NCBI GenBank assembly: GCA_947650285.1
Contig: CANTFL010001444.1
Coordinates: forward strand, 248,001 to 312,000
Reading direction: 5' to 3'
DNA: 64,000 bases
DNA from: Hyaloperonospora brassicae
Lineage: Eukaryota; Oomycota; Peronosporomycetes; Peronosporales; Peronosporaceae
Under the pieces are notes generated by a model that was not told the origin of the DNA, did no database searches, and worked only from the letters and a program-made list of their open reading frames with translations. A program made the translations under genes and the position numbers. This document shows, one piece after another, positions 44,354 to 55,138 of this stretch (position 1 is its first letter; every line of letters begins with the position of its first letter).

Positions 44354-44822
44354 TGTAACGGGGTGAGCCTGTTACATAAAATTGGTACGAAAGTACCAAT
44401 TATTAAATATTATATATTTTGACAGTATTCATTCAACATCACTCGAAAAAAGCGATGTTGTCGGAATATTACCTCAAAGGTTAATATCCGTGGAGGGGTC
44501 CACTTCTTGGTTGATGTACCGTGTACATCAACCAATTGAACCACCAATCGCTGCTGGACGCGCAATGGGTGGTGGACAGAAGACCCACATAAACAACAGT
44601 AGTTTAATATAGTTATATTAAGACAAAAGATGATTTAGCAAGAAACATAACTGTATTCAAAACCAGTTCTACTTTTCCCTCAAGACAGAGCTTTCGGGTT
44701 CTGTATTGTCTTGGTCGCGCTTCATCACGCCACGTGTACGTGACGTCGGGCGTACGCATCCTTGTATTGTTATCAATACAAGGCCTTGCTCAGTTATCTG
44801 AGCAAGAGCGTGCCCCGCTGCA
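44354..44822 (+). repeat. Hairpin-rich Gypsy-type LTR, copy 2
   Basis: 469 bp starting TGTAACGGGG and ending CCCCGCTGCA. Stem-loops: 44381-44400 (8 bp stem, GAAA loop), 44434-44460 (imperfect), 44507-44535 (13 bp, perfect), 44760-44783 (10 bp) and 44785-44806 (9 bp). They lie at positions corresponding to those of copy 1, but several have different stem sequences. Confidence 0.65.
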
Positions 44823-45502
44823 CCCAGTGATTTTTACTCGATCCTGCACGCTCCAAGGCAGCCGACGAAGGGCCGGATGGGCGAGAAAAACGAGCCCCTG
44901 TTCAAGCCGGTGATGCCAGTCAGCTGCCTCTTGCTCGTTAGAGGTGCGTAAGTCGGGAGGGTCGCCTTGCAAAAACCAGAGAAGGCCATCGACCCCCCCC
45001 CCCTCGAAAGACGAACGGTCTGCGCCGGTGACGAAGAGAAGCCTGGTGCTGTACTAACTATAGACGTGGCGGAGACCCGAGTCCACTGATACTGTTGTTG
45101 AAATGGTGGCGGCTGCCGCAATAGCATAGTCGGTTCTGTCAGTACCGCACCAATAGCAATATGCGGCGATGCGAGCAGAATCAGAGACGCCCACTGGCGT
45201 AATCTAGGGTGCAGATGGCTTGTAGCACCTTTACCGAGAGACGGGAGGGTAAAAGCGAATTCGTGCGGTCCTGTGCGCTGAATACATAGATCCCGGATCC
45301 GGCACGGACGTATTCGAGCGAATTAAAAGCTCCGCAGAGGCTTGCCACGGGTGGTCGAAATCCAAGGGTTGTCATTCCAGTAAAATTGGCAACAAAATAT
45401 AGTGAGAGATTTCTCTGTGATCGTCGGCCACAGATGCGGCTGGGAAATCACATTGGTAAGACAGAACCCAATACGAGCCTTCCCACCAACTGCTTGCCCC
45501 AG

Positions 45503-46140
45503 CTAAAAGCCGATCATAATGCTCCGCGACCCGAGCCCGCGACCCAAGAACTTGGTCTGAGGTGGGAGCGAGGAGCCGATCAAGACCGTGCTGTAGGTTG
45601 TACCGTCAAGGCCGCAGCCCCAGCGGTCGGGCATCCCCCGGATAGAGTTAAACGCTGGTATCAAGGCGGACATAAACCGCGCCCCGTGAAACGTGTAATT
45701 GCGCCAAGCTTGAAAATACATGTCGTCTCCCTGTAAGAGCCATTTCAACGCCAACTTGTCCGTTGGGATTTCATGGCCACCTCGAAGGAGACGAGACCGA
45801 CCCCATCCGCTTGCTTCGGTGTGACTAGGAGTGACTGATTGATTTTGTGCCGGCAAACCTCGGACTCAGACGCGTGCTGACATAGAAAGCGTTTGTAAAT
45901 CTGAGCCAGCTCTGTGTGTGCCCAGCCAGGCATGTCAAAGACATCCGACGTGAACAGGACCGAAGGGAGAACGATGACGTTGAGGATATCCACCCCTTGT
46001 TGCACACTGGTCGCCACCGTGGTAGCCGTGAGAAGCCGTCGGCGGAACCGACGAAGGCGCAGTGCCCAATTCGGCTGGACCAGCTCCCCAGTTCCTACCT
46101 CATACCCCATGTATCGGACGGTATCATGAGCAGGCACCAC
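45503..46140 (-). pseudogene. LINE A region after the reverse transcriptase
   Basis: The 46140-45745 frame holds YMGYEVGTGELVQPNWALRL, RRLLTATTVATSVQQGVDIL and a KINQSLLVTPKQADGVGL block, and the overlapping 45856-45503 frame continues it. The same region in LINE B (50194-49478) is clearly homologous. Frame shifts separate the pieces. Confidence 0.7.
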
Positions 46141-46249
46141 AGATGTGCCCTAATATTGCTGAAGACTAATAGACGTGTTTAAAATATGAGTTTGCTTTTT
46201 GCTGATTGGACGTGGAGGCCGGATAGCTCCCCAAAGCGCTGTATGAGTC

Positions 46250-46882
46250 TTAGCGCAGGCTCGAGTTGATCGGTTGTCTCGAGGGAAATAGTCGAGTCAT
46301 CGACAAAAGTCTAAAAATGTGCGTTTCTCCTACCGCTCCAGGCACGGAAAGCCCGCTGAGCCCCGGGTGCTGATGTATATCCAATCCTAGCAATTCCACC
46401 ACGATCAAAAATAGTAACGGAGCCAGAGGGCAATCCTGGCGAATGCCGGATTCGATAGGAATAGGCTCGGATTGATCTTCATTAACTGCAAACCGTGCTG
46501 TCGTTCCTGTGTGCATACGCTCTATGAGTTGGTAAAACTGTTCATCAAATTTGAAGTGTCGAAGAGCTTCGTACAAATACTCTCTGTCCACTCTGTTGTA
46601 AGCTTTGCGAAAATCCAAAATCAGAATTACTCGGCTGGAGAAGGCAGAGAGATCGGCCTCGTCACGGGAGGACGAGAGGTGGGAAAGCAGCATTGTTACC
46701 AACTTTAGCATTCGCCTGCCTCGAAAAAAGCCTTGTCTTGGGTCCCCAATTAAGAGCGGCAGAAGCCGCTGTACGCGCGTCGCTAACAGCTTCGCGAAAA
46801 TTTTGTAGCTGGTCTGGAGCAACGAGATGGGGCGGTAATCTAGCACATCCGCTGAATCCCCCTTCTTGCGCAATGGTATCAC
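46250..46882 (-). pseudogene. LINE A reverse transcriptase core
   Basis: 210-codon frame with YRPISLLQTSYKIFAKLLA, RQGFFRGRRM, LILDFRKAYNRVDREYLYEA and IRQDCPLAPLLFLIVVELL, which are RT motifs in the correct order. Just beyond the frame end, near 46300, an FVDD box in another frame matches the catalytic YxDD position. A shift therefore separates the catalytic box from the rest. Confidence 0.85.
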
Positions 46883-47689
46883 TAGAGCGTCAAGAAACGA
46901 CGGTGGTATATGTTACCCGTGAAGAATCTAATTTCTCACTTCCACCAGAGCTGGTACCAACAAAGCCGACGTGTCTTTGTAAAAGTCGTTATTCAGTCCA
47001 TCATGACCAGAAGATTATGGCGACTGATGGCCGATATAGCTTGGAGGACGTCCTCTTCGGAGAAATCCGCCATTAAGGCGTGATTGGCGGAAGGAGACGA
47101 CCGACATTCAGCATGTATCGCGGCAAAGCGCTAATCTCACTCCAAAGATATGGTAATGACGCCGTTCGATGAACGCAACCGAGACTAGGTGACTACTTCG
47201 AGGCAAATTTCGCAGCCACGCTCGTATTGCGGTCAGAGGCGAAGCCGTATAAGCTGTCAACTCGAGACACGGTTTGATCGCGTTCCCAGTCGGCGACGCG
47301 CGTAAAAGAACACATCAGGCGGGCGGTGGTGCGCTTAAAGCCCAGCCCGATCCGGATCATATGCTCTTTATAAAGTTCATTAACGTTAGCTGCTATTGAT
47401 TGAGGTCGAGTAAGGAATTGACGCCGGTTGCGCTGCAACAATTTGGTTTTATAACGATACCGCCGTTGCTGCGCACGTTTGCGCACCCGTCGGATGCACT
47501 CTACACACGTAATTGTACTCGCGCCCCAGTGTAGAATGGATGCTGTCCGCCCTACGTCCGAATTGACCATCTCATTTAAGAGTTCGGAGACAACTCAATC
47601 GGTCTGGCCGGCCTGAATGGGGTAGGACACGGTTCGGCTTCTAGTGTGGTGCAGCGGACGCCTCTGAGATCGAAGCTGAAGCTCTACTT

Positions 47690-48085
47690 CGTGATGGTCA
47701 GAATCTCACGGCGGCGTACAGACTGCAACCAAGCATAACTTGAAGCCCAACTTTGATTCACGTAGAAGCGATCCATTTGACTGGCTGACTCCCCCGTTCA
47801 GTACGTAAAGCGATCCACAAGATTGTCTGCATCCTTATCGTCTGCGTAAGTGCGAAGCACCGTGGCGTCAGCCCAAGCATGATGGTCTAGCAACGATTCC
47901 AGCGCTGGATTCATCGGTATACTTGAACGAGGAAGCCCCAGTCGATCGAGAAGAGGACTTTGCACACAGTTAGGATCGCCTACAACCAACGATCTTGCAC
48001 TGGGTAAATTCCATCGGGACAGATCAGAAAATAGCTGTTCGCGGGCAGGCCTTTGTGAAGGGAGAGGATTCAGATTGTCTATTTA
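47690..48085 (-). pseudogene. LINE A endonuclease, C-terminal part
   Basis: Contains VVGDPNCVQSPLLDRLG, the GDxN block of APE-type endonucleases, then a degraded HSDHxxV region near 47800. The upstream residues LNPLPSQRPAREQLFSDLSR end abruptly at about 48085, where LINE B sequence begins. Confidence 0.75.
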
Positions 48086-48305
48086 CATGGGTGGTTTACC
48101 GATGTACAAGACCTCTGGTAGACTCTAAGCCAGGTAGTAAGCTCCGGAGGGTTAGCCGGGGGCTGGATGTAGCTTTCAACTTTAGAAACGGTGATCCCCG
48201 AGGGTCGTGCTCCAGCAACTCGATGCATGCATGTAGCATAGCCCCCGAAATTGCAGTCTCAACCGTTCTATGCTCTTTCTTTGCAATGTCCCGTAGCTTC
48301 CTTAA

Positions 48306-48788
48306 TCACGAGGCCCTGAAGTTGGCTGTATTCCGTCTATGATACATGATCGCTGCCCGAAAGACAGCATCATTTCTGTCCGTCCAGATCCGGGTTTGAC
48401 AGAGCGTGGCTAAAATATGCCAGATCTTTGTCCAAACTCGTTTAGCCCTCTCTACGTCTTCCTGGAACCGATCGGCTAGCACCCGCTTCCTATGGAAAGG
48501 TATGCTGTGCACTTGTCGGCTGGCGCATGGCTCAAAGAAATTGGAGAATGCGTTTTCGGGGTGGTTGCTCCCCAGTCCAATGCGCCACTAGTTTTCCCAA
48601 AGAACTGTAGCGCTCCGGCATTCCCAAAAGAGATGCTCCATGGTCTCCTCGCAACCCTGACACGCTGGTAGCTTCCTGCGACTGTTGTTTTCATGTATCC
48701 CAGCATGGTACAGATTTAGTTGGCCAGACGCAATGCGATACCTTGTCCAAACTTGGTAATAGGAGAGGCCATTGCCATGATCCCACAC
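48306..48788 (-). pseudogene. LINE B zinc-binding RT C-terminal domain
   Basis: Two frames. 48788-48588 has VWTRYRIASGQLNLYHAGIH followed by CQGCEETMEHLFWECRSATV. 48512-48306 has KIWHILATLCQTRIWTDRND and then AVFRAAIMYHRR. Together they match the zf-RVT domain of LINE A, and the tail continues to about 48110. Confidence 0.8.
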
Positions 48789-49477
48789 TTACCGCGGTGT
48801 TTGACATAGAGCAGCGCGTTGCTATCAATCTTTGGCCACCTTCGCCACCAGTCGGTCGACAAACGTCAGCAGTGGCCTGGCAAATACCTTCTTACAATAC
48901 TGGAAACTTTGGCGCCCAAAGTTTGTAGAACGTGTCGATTCGACGTTCCGTCTAGGACAGACCACGGGAATCGGTGAAGCTGTGGGTGCGCCTCGAAGAC
49001 GAGACCCCATTTTCGAATGGCGATGTGAGCTGTCCGCCTGTCTATGGAGGAGAATAAGTCGAGCTCTGGAACTGGTCCAACACAAAACCAGTGCAGTCCA
49101 TCGGCCGCTTAAAGGAGCGTTACGTCGGTAAAGAAGCCCAGCGTAGTGTCGGGTAGATGACCAACAATGACTCATGTACCTTACAGCGTCCATTAATAGC
49201 TTGTCTTTAACGGCGGTGGTTGCCGGAGACGCAGTGGAGTGGAGTATTAAACGCTGACCCGAATGGTAAGTCAGGAGCTGAAAGCAGGAGAGCAGTGGCC
49301 CATCTGCGCAATTTTTTTCTGAGTGGGGCTTGGATTGAGACGTAATCTGGGGTATCTGAATAAGGAAAGTCGATGGACCTACACGCTCGATGTTGAGTGC
49401 GTCTATTGTACAATCCGCGATCCGAGCATATACACCTTGCCACAGCATGTTACCGCGCAGGTCTCGGATCCATGGGT

Positions 49478-50194
49478 TTAAACTCCATCGAAAGGTAACC
49501 TAATATCGTTTAATTTCTTTCGGCATGTCCTCGGTCTTGAGCGACCGGGTTTGGAATGTGGTGGAATACTGCAGTACAAACGTATCATCCGACCACCAGC
49601 TGGTGTCTCCGGCAAGCAAGGCGTCCGTGTGGAGAGTGACCCATGTGGTGTTCTGGAAAACCTGATGCAAGGTTGGTGCCAGCCATTCTCCGAGCTCTTG
49701 CTGCACTCTAAAACCCGGACGTGTTGCCCAACGAGATGGAGCTCGCCGTAGACCTGAGCTGGAGTTACTCGAGCTGCGTGCGTCCCTGTCCCGCCTCTGT
49801 AAGCCCAGGTCCGCCGGGCCGCAAAATAGAGATCGTGATTTTGGATAAGCCAAGATACGGCATGCTTTATCCTGTGTGTTTTGACCGCTACAGCCACGTC
49901 ATCCAGGCCATTTCCGCCCGCATGCTTAGGTGTCACGAGCAGTCCTGGGTTAACATTGCGGTGGCTGCTCTTTGTAGTCGTCGCGTGTTCCCACAGGAAC
50001 TGCTTGTAAAAATTGTGCGGCTCCTTCTCCGCCCAAAGTGGTAGTTCAAATAAGATTGCTGTGAATAATATCGAGGGTAGTACGATGGAGTTGAGAATGA
50101 GCACTCGATTTGAGACGCTTGTTGCGACCCGTGTCGCAGTTATCAGACGTCGTTGTATCGTTTTAATTCTTAGCGTCCAGTTCAGGTTGACCAA
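49478..50194 (-). pseudogene. LINE B region after the reverse transcriptase
   Basis: A 238-codon frame with LNWTLRIKTIQRRLITATRV, NSIVLPSILFTAILFELPLW and NPGLLVTPKHAGGNGLDDV. It is homologous to 46140-45503 of LINE A, which confirms that the two elements belong to one family. Confidence 0.75.
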
Positions 50195-50399
50195 TATTCC
50201 GGTGCCGATTTCATATACGAGGTATCTTGTTGTCCCCTCGGCCGGAACGACAGCGATCCGGTCGTACTGGATTATGGAAATCGCTCGGTTCTAAAAAATT
50301 ATCTGAATCTTCGACGTTTGAATCGGAAGGCCATACATATCACCAAATACTCTTAGAACGTTGAAAGCGCGATTCAATCGGTACGCCGTCTCTAGAAAC

Positions 50400-51399
50400 A
50401 GTGTGGAGTCATCTAAAATGCCGAAAAGAGGTGAGTCTATTCAGGCTGTCCGGGTATGGGCAGTCCGCGGAGAATTGGGTCCTGCTGAAGTGCCAGCCCT
50501 AATATCTCCACAACTAGTAAGAACAAAAGAGGTGCGATAGGGCATCCCTGCCGAGAAACAAGATCGCACCGGGAGGGACGACGAATGTTCCCCGTTGACA
50601 ACGTACCTGGCCGTCGTGCCGGTGTAAATTTTACGGATTAGGTCGTTAATACGAATATCAAAGCTAAACCCACTCATAGTTGCATACATAAATTCCCTGT
50701 CCACAGTATTATATGCCTTCCTAAAATCCAGCAGCACGATACATCTGCTGTTTGCTGCTGTCACATCTTTCTAAGCGAACGCCGTCGTCAATTGCGCCAT
50801 CATCATCATCACGATTTTGGCCATTCACCGGTCTTGTAAGAAACCCTGTTACGAGTCGCCAATGACCCTAGGAAGTAGGACTTGGACTCGCGTAGCTAAG
50901 AACTTCGCAAATAACTTGTAACTGGTCTGTAATAGTGCTATTGGACGGTAATCCATTGCGTCGTCAGAGTCTCCTTTTTTGCAGCGGTATAATCAGCGCG
51001 TTAAAAACGAAGGAGGTGAATCTGCACCATCGAGAATTTATTACTAACGATGACCAGTGCTGGCACCATAGGTGCCGATATGTCCTTATAAAAATCGTTG
51101 TTTAGACCATCGTGTCCAGGTGCTTTGTGCCGGCTAAGAGCTCGAACTGAATATAACACTTCAGATTCCGCAATTCGTCGGAGAAGTAAATCATTTTCAG
51201 ATTGAGTAAGTCGCTTAGTCTCTGGGATTTTTACAAAGGTCTGAAACGCTGCAGAGATTTGGTCTAACGCTGTCGACCGGTGACTCGAGCTTAAATCTGA
51301 AGCCCATCCCGACGCAAACCGATCCGCTATTGATATTTCCTTTGTAAAAGCACCCCTGTGGCGAGCTCTCAAGGAAGTGACGAATTGATTGCTCTCCAA
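50400..51399 (-). pseudogene. LINE B reverse transcriptase
   Basis: 51399-51001 contains RALSRHKAPGHDGLNNDFYK, the first RT block. 50764-50441 contains CIVLLDFRKAYNTVDREFMY and KIYTGTTARYVVNGE. Near 50410 a degenerate ILDD stands for the catalytic box. Several shifts and stops intervene. Confidence 0.8.
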
Positions 51400-51639
51400 T
51401 TTGCTACGACTTTATAGGACCATCGGAGACGGTCCGCCGACCGTACCAGCTGCTGACCGATGCGTGTCAAATGGTCTTCCCGCAATTCCTCAACATTAGA
51501 AGATATCCACTGCTGCGGGTAAGGGATTGAAGTCTGCTACGTTACCGAATATTGCTAATCACTCGCCGCCGTCTTTGCTTCTCACGCTTTGTAACCACGC
51601 GAACTCCGGTGGAACACCGATCGATGTGCATATCCCAAG

Positions 51640-52600
51640 TCTTAGTTGACGGTGCGTGCCCCCCGATTAATCCGTTCCAATATTAAATCGTCATTAACAC
51701 GGTCCGGCTTATTTGGTTGAATGGGATAGACGGCATGACGTCGTCGGTGGTGCCGCAAAGCGGGCTGAGATTGCCTCAAATGGAGCTCCACCTGTTGATA
51801 ACCTGAGTGGTGGGGTGGTGGGGAAGGTGTAAGCCGTTGAACCTCCGGTTCCCAAGCATTAGACAAGGAAAATCTGTCGATTCTGCTGGCGCATTCCTTT
51901 GTCTAATGCTCAAAGTGATCGGTGTGTGCTGCTGTCTCTTCATTATCCGCATGCTCTATGAGGTGGCTCGCATCACTCATGCCATGCGCTGTGAGTAGTT
52001 CCGCTAAGGCTGGGCTCTCCGGCCGACTAGCTCGCCGCGGTCCCGAATAGTCCAGTTGCGGGCTTTGCACGCTAGTAAAATCTCCGAGCAGCACAGCCGC
52101 CTCCGTGGCATGCTCCAATCGGAAAGGCTGCGAAAAAATCCCACTCGCTCGTCTCGGTTGATGATGCATACAGGTTAAGTACAAACATGTCACCCACTGT
52201 CACGTCGATGGCACGAGAATGCCATTTCTCTTTATTTCATGCTGCTACAATGGCTGCAGCCGCCGGCGTAAGTCAGATTGCGAACCCGCTAGACTTGGAT
52301 GAGCCATAACTCCAGTACGACATAGCTGGTCATAAAAATCAAACTGTTTACCCCAGAGCGTCCGTCATTCCAACTGTAGCGCTTCTATTTTCTCTACTGT
52401 CCCGACGTGAGTTTCCTGTAAGCACCACGCCAGAGGCCGGTGATTAACCGGTGTCTTGCGCCACGCAGACATCCACAAGGAGCGGGTGTCCTTCGCGAAG
52501 CCCCGTACATATTTACTGATAATTCGTCCATCACAAGAGAACCGGCTATGGTGAGGCAGGATGGATGGACGGGATGGACTGTTGCCGTCAGTAAAGCGGA
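51640..52600 (-). pseudogene. LINE B endonuclease
   Basis: Readable blocks in order are AWCLQETHVGTVEKIEAL near 52440 (catalytic QExH), VGDMFVLNLYASS near 52180, and LLGDFTSVQSPQLDY near 52060 (GDFx block with the usual Asn replaced). It is the APE-type endonuclease of the LINE, in at least three frames. Confidence 0.75.
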
Positions 52601-53057
52601 GCGCCCATAGACATCCGAAGTAGATATCGCCGACCGGTATAAGCGCGTCTGTAAAGTGGGTCGTGAAGAGCCATTAGTACTGAATGAGGCTTTTCTCCTC
52701 CTGGTGGGTAAGTACGGAGAAGAAACATCGCTCGATTGCACGCCAGTTCGCCTGATTGTCCGGGTCATAATACGCCAATTTGTACTAGTGACTAGTCAGA
52801 ATGAGCTGAATGTGCGCTCTCAATTTTTCCGGGGTCCGATCGCCCGCCCCCCCCCCCCGCCGAGCGCGGCAATTTCACTGTCATAAATGAGCGCACAAAG
52901 CAAGTGTTGGTTTAGACTTGTACGGCGTTGGGGGTCGCAAAGCCGCAAAACCACGTCACCTCCGTAATTCTTTTTTCCTGAGCAATTTCTAGTCCTCAAT
53001 ACTTTCCACAGAAGGAGCAAAAGCGGCTGTGACTCCACGGTAGTGCGAGCGAGCTAT

Positions 53058-53680
53058 TCACCCATCTAGTAATTGTTGGGTGGTGGGATCGAGAGGTTGC
53101 AATCGATACTTCTGTAGCCCATCTTCCAAACACATACTGAGGCTATCAGTCATCCACTGGACTAAAACGGTGAAATCCAAAGCCTGTATGAGCTCCCCAG
53201 GGAGCGTAAAGCGCTTGACATGCCACAGTAAATGGTCTGGCGCATGGAGATCTACTCTCTGGCAATCTTCCGTTAAGCTGAAGGCTGTCGGAAGCGGTAC
53301 TTGAGTGGAAGACTGCCACTCGAGACCAAGATGATCCCACGCGGCAGACCCGACATCCCGATTGATGCGGTCGCCATCGTCAGTAAGTGGAAGGTGTTTG
53401 GACGCAGGTGTGCGTCGCCCCTTTTTTAAAACCGTCGTATTGTATTTGTACCGCACCATAGTACCCGTCGAACTCTGAACTTCCGGCGACGAAACATGGC
53501 CTCCTTTATAAGCAACATCGGAAGCGTTGCGTATCTTGGCTGGAGGTGTGGTGGGTGGAGTCGGAAACTTTGCATCCCGGTCCAGAAGAACTAAGGCTCT
53601 GCTGTCCGAGAGGGGTAACGGGACTAAGGCTCGACTTCCCGACTCGTTTGCGGGAGTGATACCATCTCCGATACTTGTGC
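53058..53680 (-). pseudogene. LINE B ORF1, C-terminal part
   Basis: The open frame runs to a stop at 53058 and ends with RFTLPGELIQALDFTVLVQW and then KYRLQPLDPTTQQLLDG. LINE C has a homologous end near 59500-59370. It is cut off from the rest of ORF1 by the DNA transposon whose terminal repeat starts at 53683. Confidence 0.6.
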
Positions 53681-53682
53681 GG

Positions 53683-55037
53683 TGTACAGGGCAAAGTCTA
53701 ACTCGCACCCACGGAAAATTTAACCCGCACCCATTTGCCGCACCCATTGCTCATTTGATCCTTGTTGGGTGAAAATTTCCCCTTTATGGGTTTGAGTGAC
53801 AAACTCCGCAGCAGTGATGTGGGTAGATCTGCACAGAACTGCATAAGTCTCAATATGATGGTCCTGAATTATACAAAGCGAACTACTTTTAAAGATACTA
53901 CGAATATGCTGTTCTATGAATCTTCTTACTCCATATTGAGATAGCATACTCGTCGGGGAAATGTGGTTTCTCGAGGATCTTAGTATCTGTCATCATCTGC
54001 GGGCGCCCAATTTCCAGCCCTGGGCAACGCGAGCATCTGTCCATGTATTTCCGGGCTCAAAGAGGGGTGGGGGCATGCAGGGAGAAGTCACTGAGATGAT
54101 GCATTGAGGGCAAGTTCCTGTCTTGGGTCGGCGCAAGCTGGGGTGCTGACCGTGCTGTCCATCAGGAAAAAGCGTATGGGGACTGGGAAGCAGCATTGAA
54201 GGATGCAGCTGATCATAATGCTGCACTGATGACTGGAACTGAGAGTACTGCGGAAGCGACGCATGCGACTGGCCGTACTGCTGCATGGAAAGTTGCGACT
54301 GTTCATACAGCAGCTGAGGCTGCATCGCCGAATAGCGGAGTTGCTGAAATGGCGGCTGAGATTGGGGGGGGGGCCAAAGTGCTGCGGCTGTTGAAACTGC
54401 TGGGACGAACCCTCTTGGTCTAAATGTGGTAGTGACGGCAGAAACGCAGAATAATCACTTGGGGTCGTCAGCACCGAACGTCGTGCAAGCTCTGCAGCTT
54501 CTCTTGCAGCAGCTCTTTCGGTTTTTTTGTGGGAAACGTTTTATTTTTATGTTTGATATATTTTTTGCAACCATGGCACATCTTAAGCCCGCGCTTCTTC
54601 GCTACCTGCTTGCCATTAATTTCAGCTCCAGTAAAAGCGGGCTTTAGCATTTTTTGCTTTGTTCTGAATCGGTTTTATCGTCGAGCTTGGGCGGTTAAAA
54701 ATTGGTTTGAAGGTTTTGTGTGCGAAGGCGCATCGTTACCTCAGAGTAAGAGCCATCAACGTCTGATTGTTCATTATCTGGCCGTTCAGAGCTCAAGTAC
54801 CCTTCACTTGCACCGGCCATGATAGCGATACAAAGCGAAAAGTACTATGCGAATTGCACACACGCGTTGTAAAACTCAGATCCGATTCGGTTCGGACTCC
54901 TTCGTCGTTATGTAACCCAAAAAGGTGAAACTTTTACCCAATAAGGGTCGAATGAGCGATGGGTGCGGCAAATGGGTGCGGCAAATGGGTGCGATTTTAA
55001 TTTTTCGTGGGTGCGGGTTAGACCCGCCCGTTGTACA
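53683..55037 (-). mobile_element. Terminal-inverted-repeat DNA transposon, 1.36 kb
   Basis: Ends are TGTACA-based inverted repeats of about 90-110 bp. The left end reads TGTACAGGGC, GTCTAACTCGCACCCACG and CCCGCACCCATTTGCCGCAC. The right end in reverse complement reads TGTACAACGG, GTCTAACCCGCACCCACG and CGCACCCATTTGCCGCACCC. The right end has one more copy of the GCACCCATTTGCC word than the left. Inside, minus-strand frames encode a Gln/Pro/Ser-rich protein, and there is no transposase motif I recognise. It lies within ORF1 of LINE B. No clear target duplication was seen, so the superfamily is open. Confidence 0.7.
53993..54822 (-). pseudogene. Gln/Pro/Ser-rich protein of the DNA transposon
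   Basis: Minus-strand pieces in order: MAGASEGYLSSERPDNEQSD (from 54822); a basic Cys-containing segment with KMCHGCKKYIKHKNKTF (54650-54468 frame); a KETERAAARE-like helix; LTTPSDYSAFLPSLPHLDQE with a Gln/Pro run (54474-54088 frame); and an SQLSMQQYGQSHASLPQYSQ tail (54325-53993). The frames do not join without one or two shifts. The CxxC-Lys segment might be a DNA-binding element. No catalytic domain is visible, so this is probably an accessory or captured gene in a non-autonomous element. Confidence 0.45.
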
Positions 55038-55138
55038 GTTCCAGTGCATGATAACGCGTCCAGCTCAAATGGTAAAAGTGAAAGGTGTCCGCACGTCTCT
55101 TGAGCCGCAATGTCAAGGTCGGAACCCTCGGTGAAGTG

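Larger units (their letters stand above)
43747..44822 (+). mobile_element. Two LTRs around a 214 bp interior (miniature or deleted Gypsy)
   Basis: Two diverged, directly repeated LTR-like units (43747-44139 and 44354-44822) enclose only 214 bp with no coding capacity. This fits a terminal-repeat miniature element or an internal deletion derivative. No target duplication is visible (TTCAC on the left, CCCAG on the right). It sits inside LINE A. The TGTAAC/GTTACA-type ends are shared with the Gypsy LTR at 60422-60953. Strand is arbitrary. Confidence 0.55.
42850..48090 (-). mobile_element. LINE A, 5' truncated in the endonuclease domain
   Basis: Non-LTR retrotransposon on the minus strand. In element order: second half of an APE-type endonuclease (48085-47690), linker (47570-47193), reverse transcriptase (about 47076-45500), zinc-binding RT C-terminal domain (43499-43044) and tail to about 42850. 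It begins abruptly at about 48085, within the endonuclease domain, as expected for truncated target-primed integration. It is interrupted between 43747 and 44822 by a pair of Gypsy-type LTRs. The coding sequence has stops and frame changes. The plan (APE, RT, zf-RVT) fits the L1/Tx1-like group. Confidence 0.8.
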
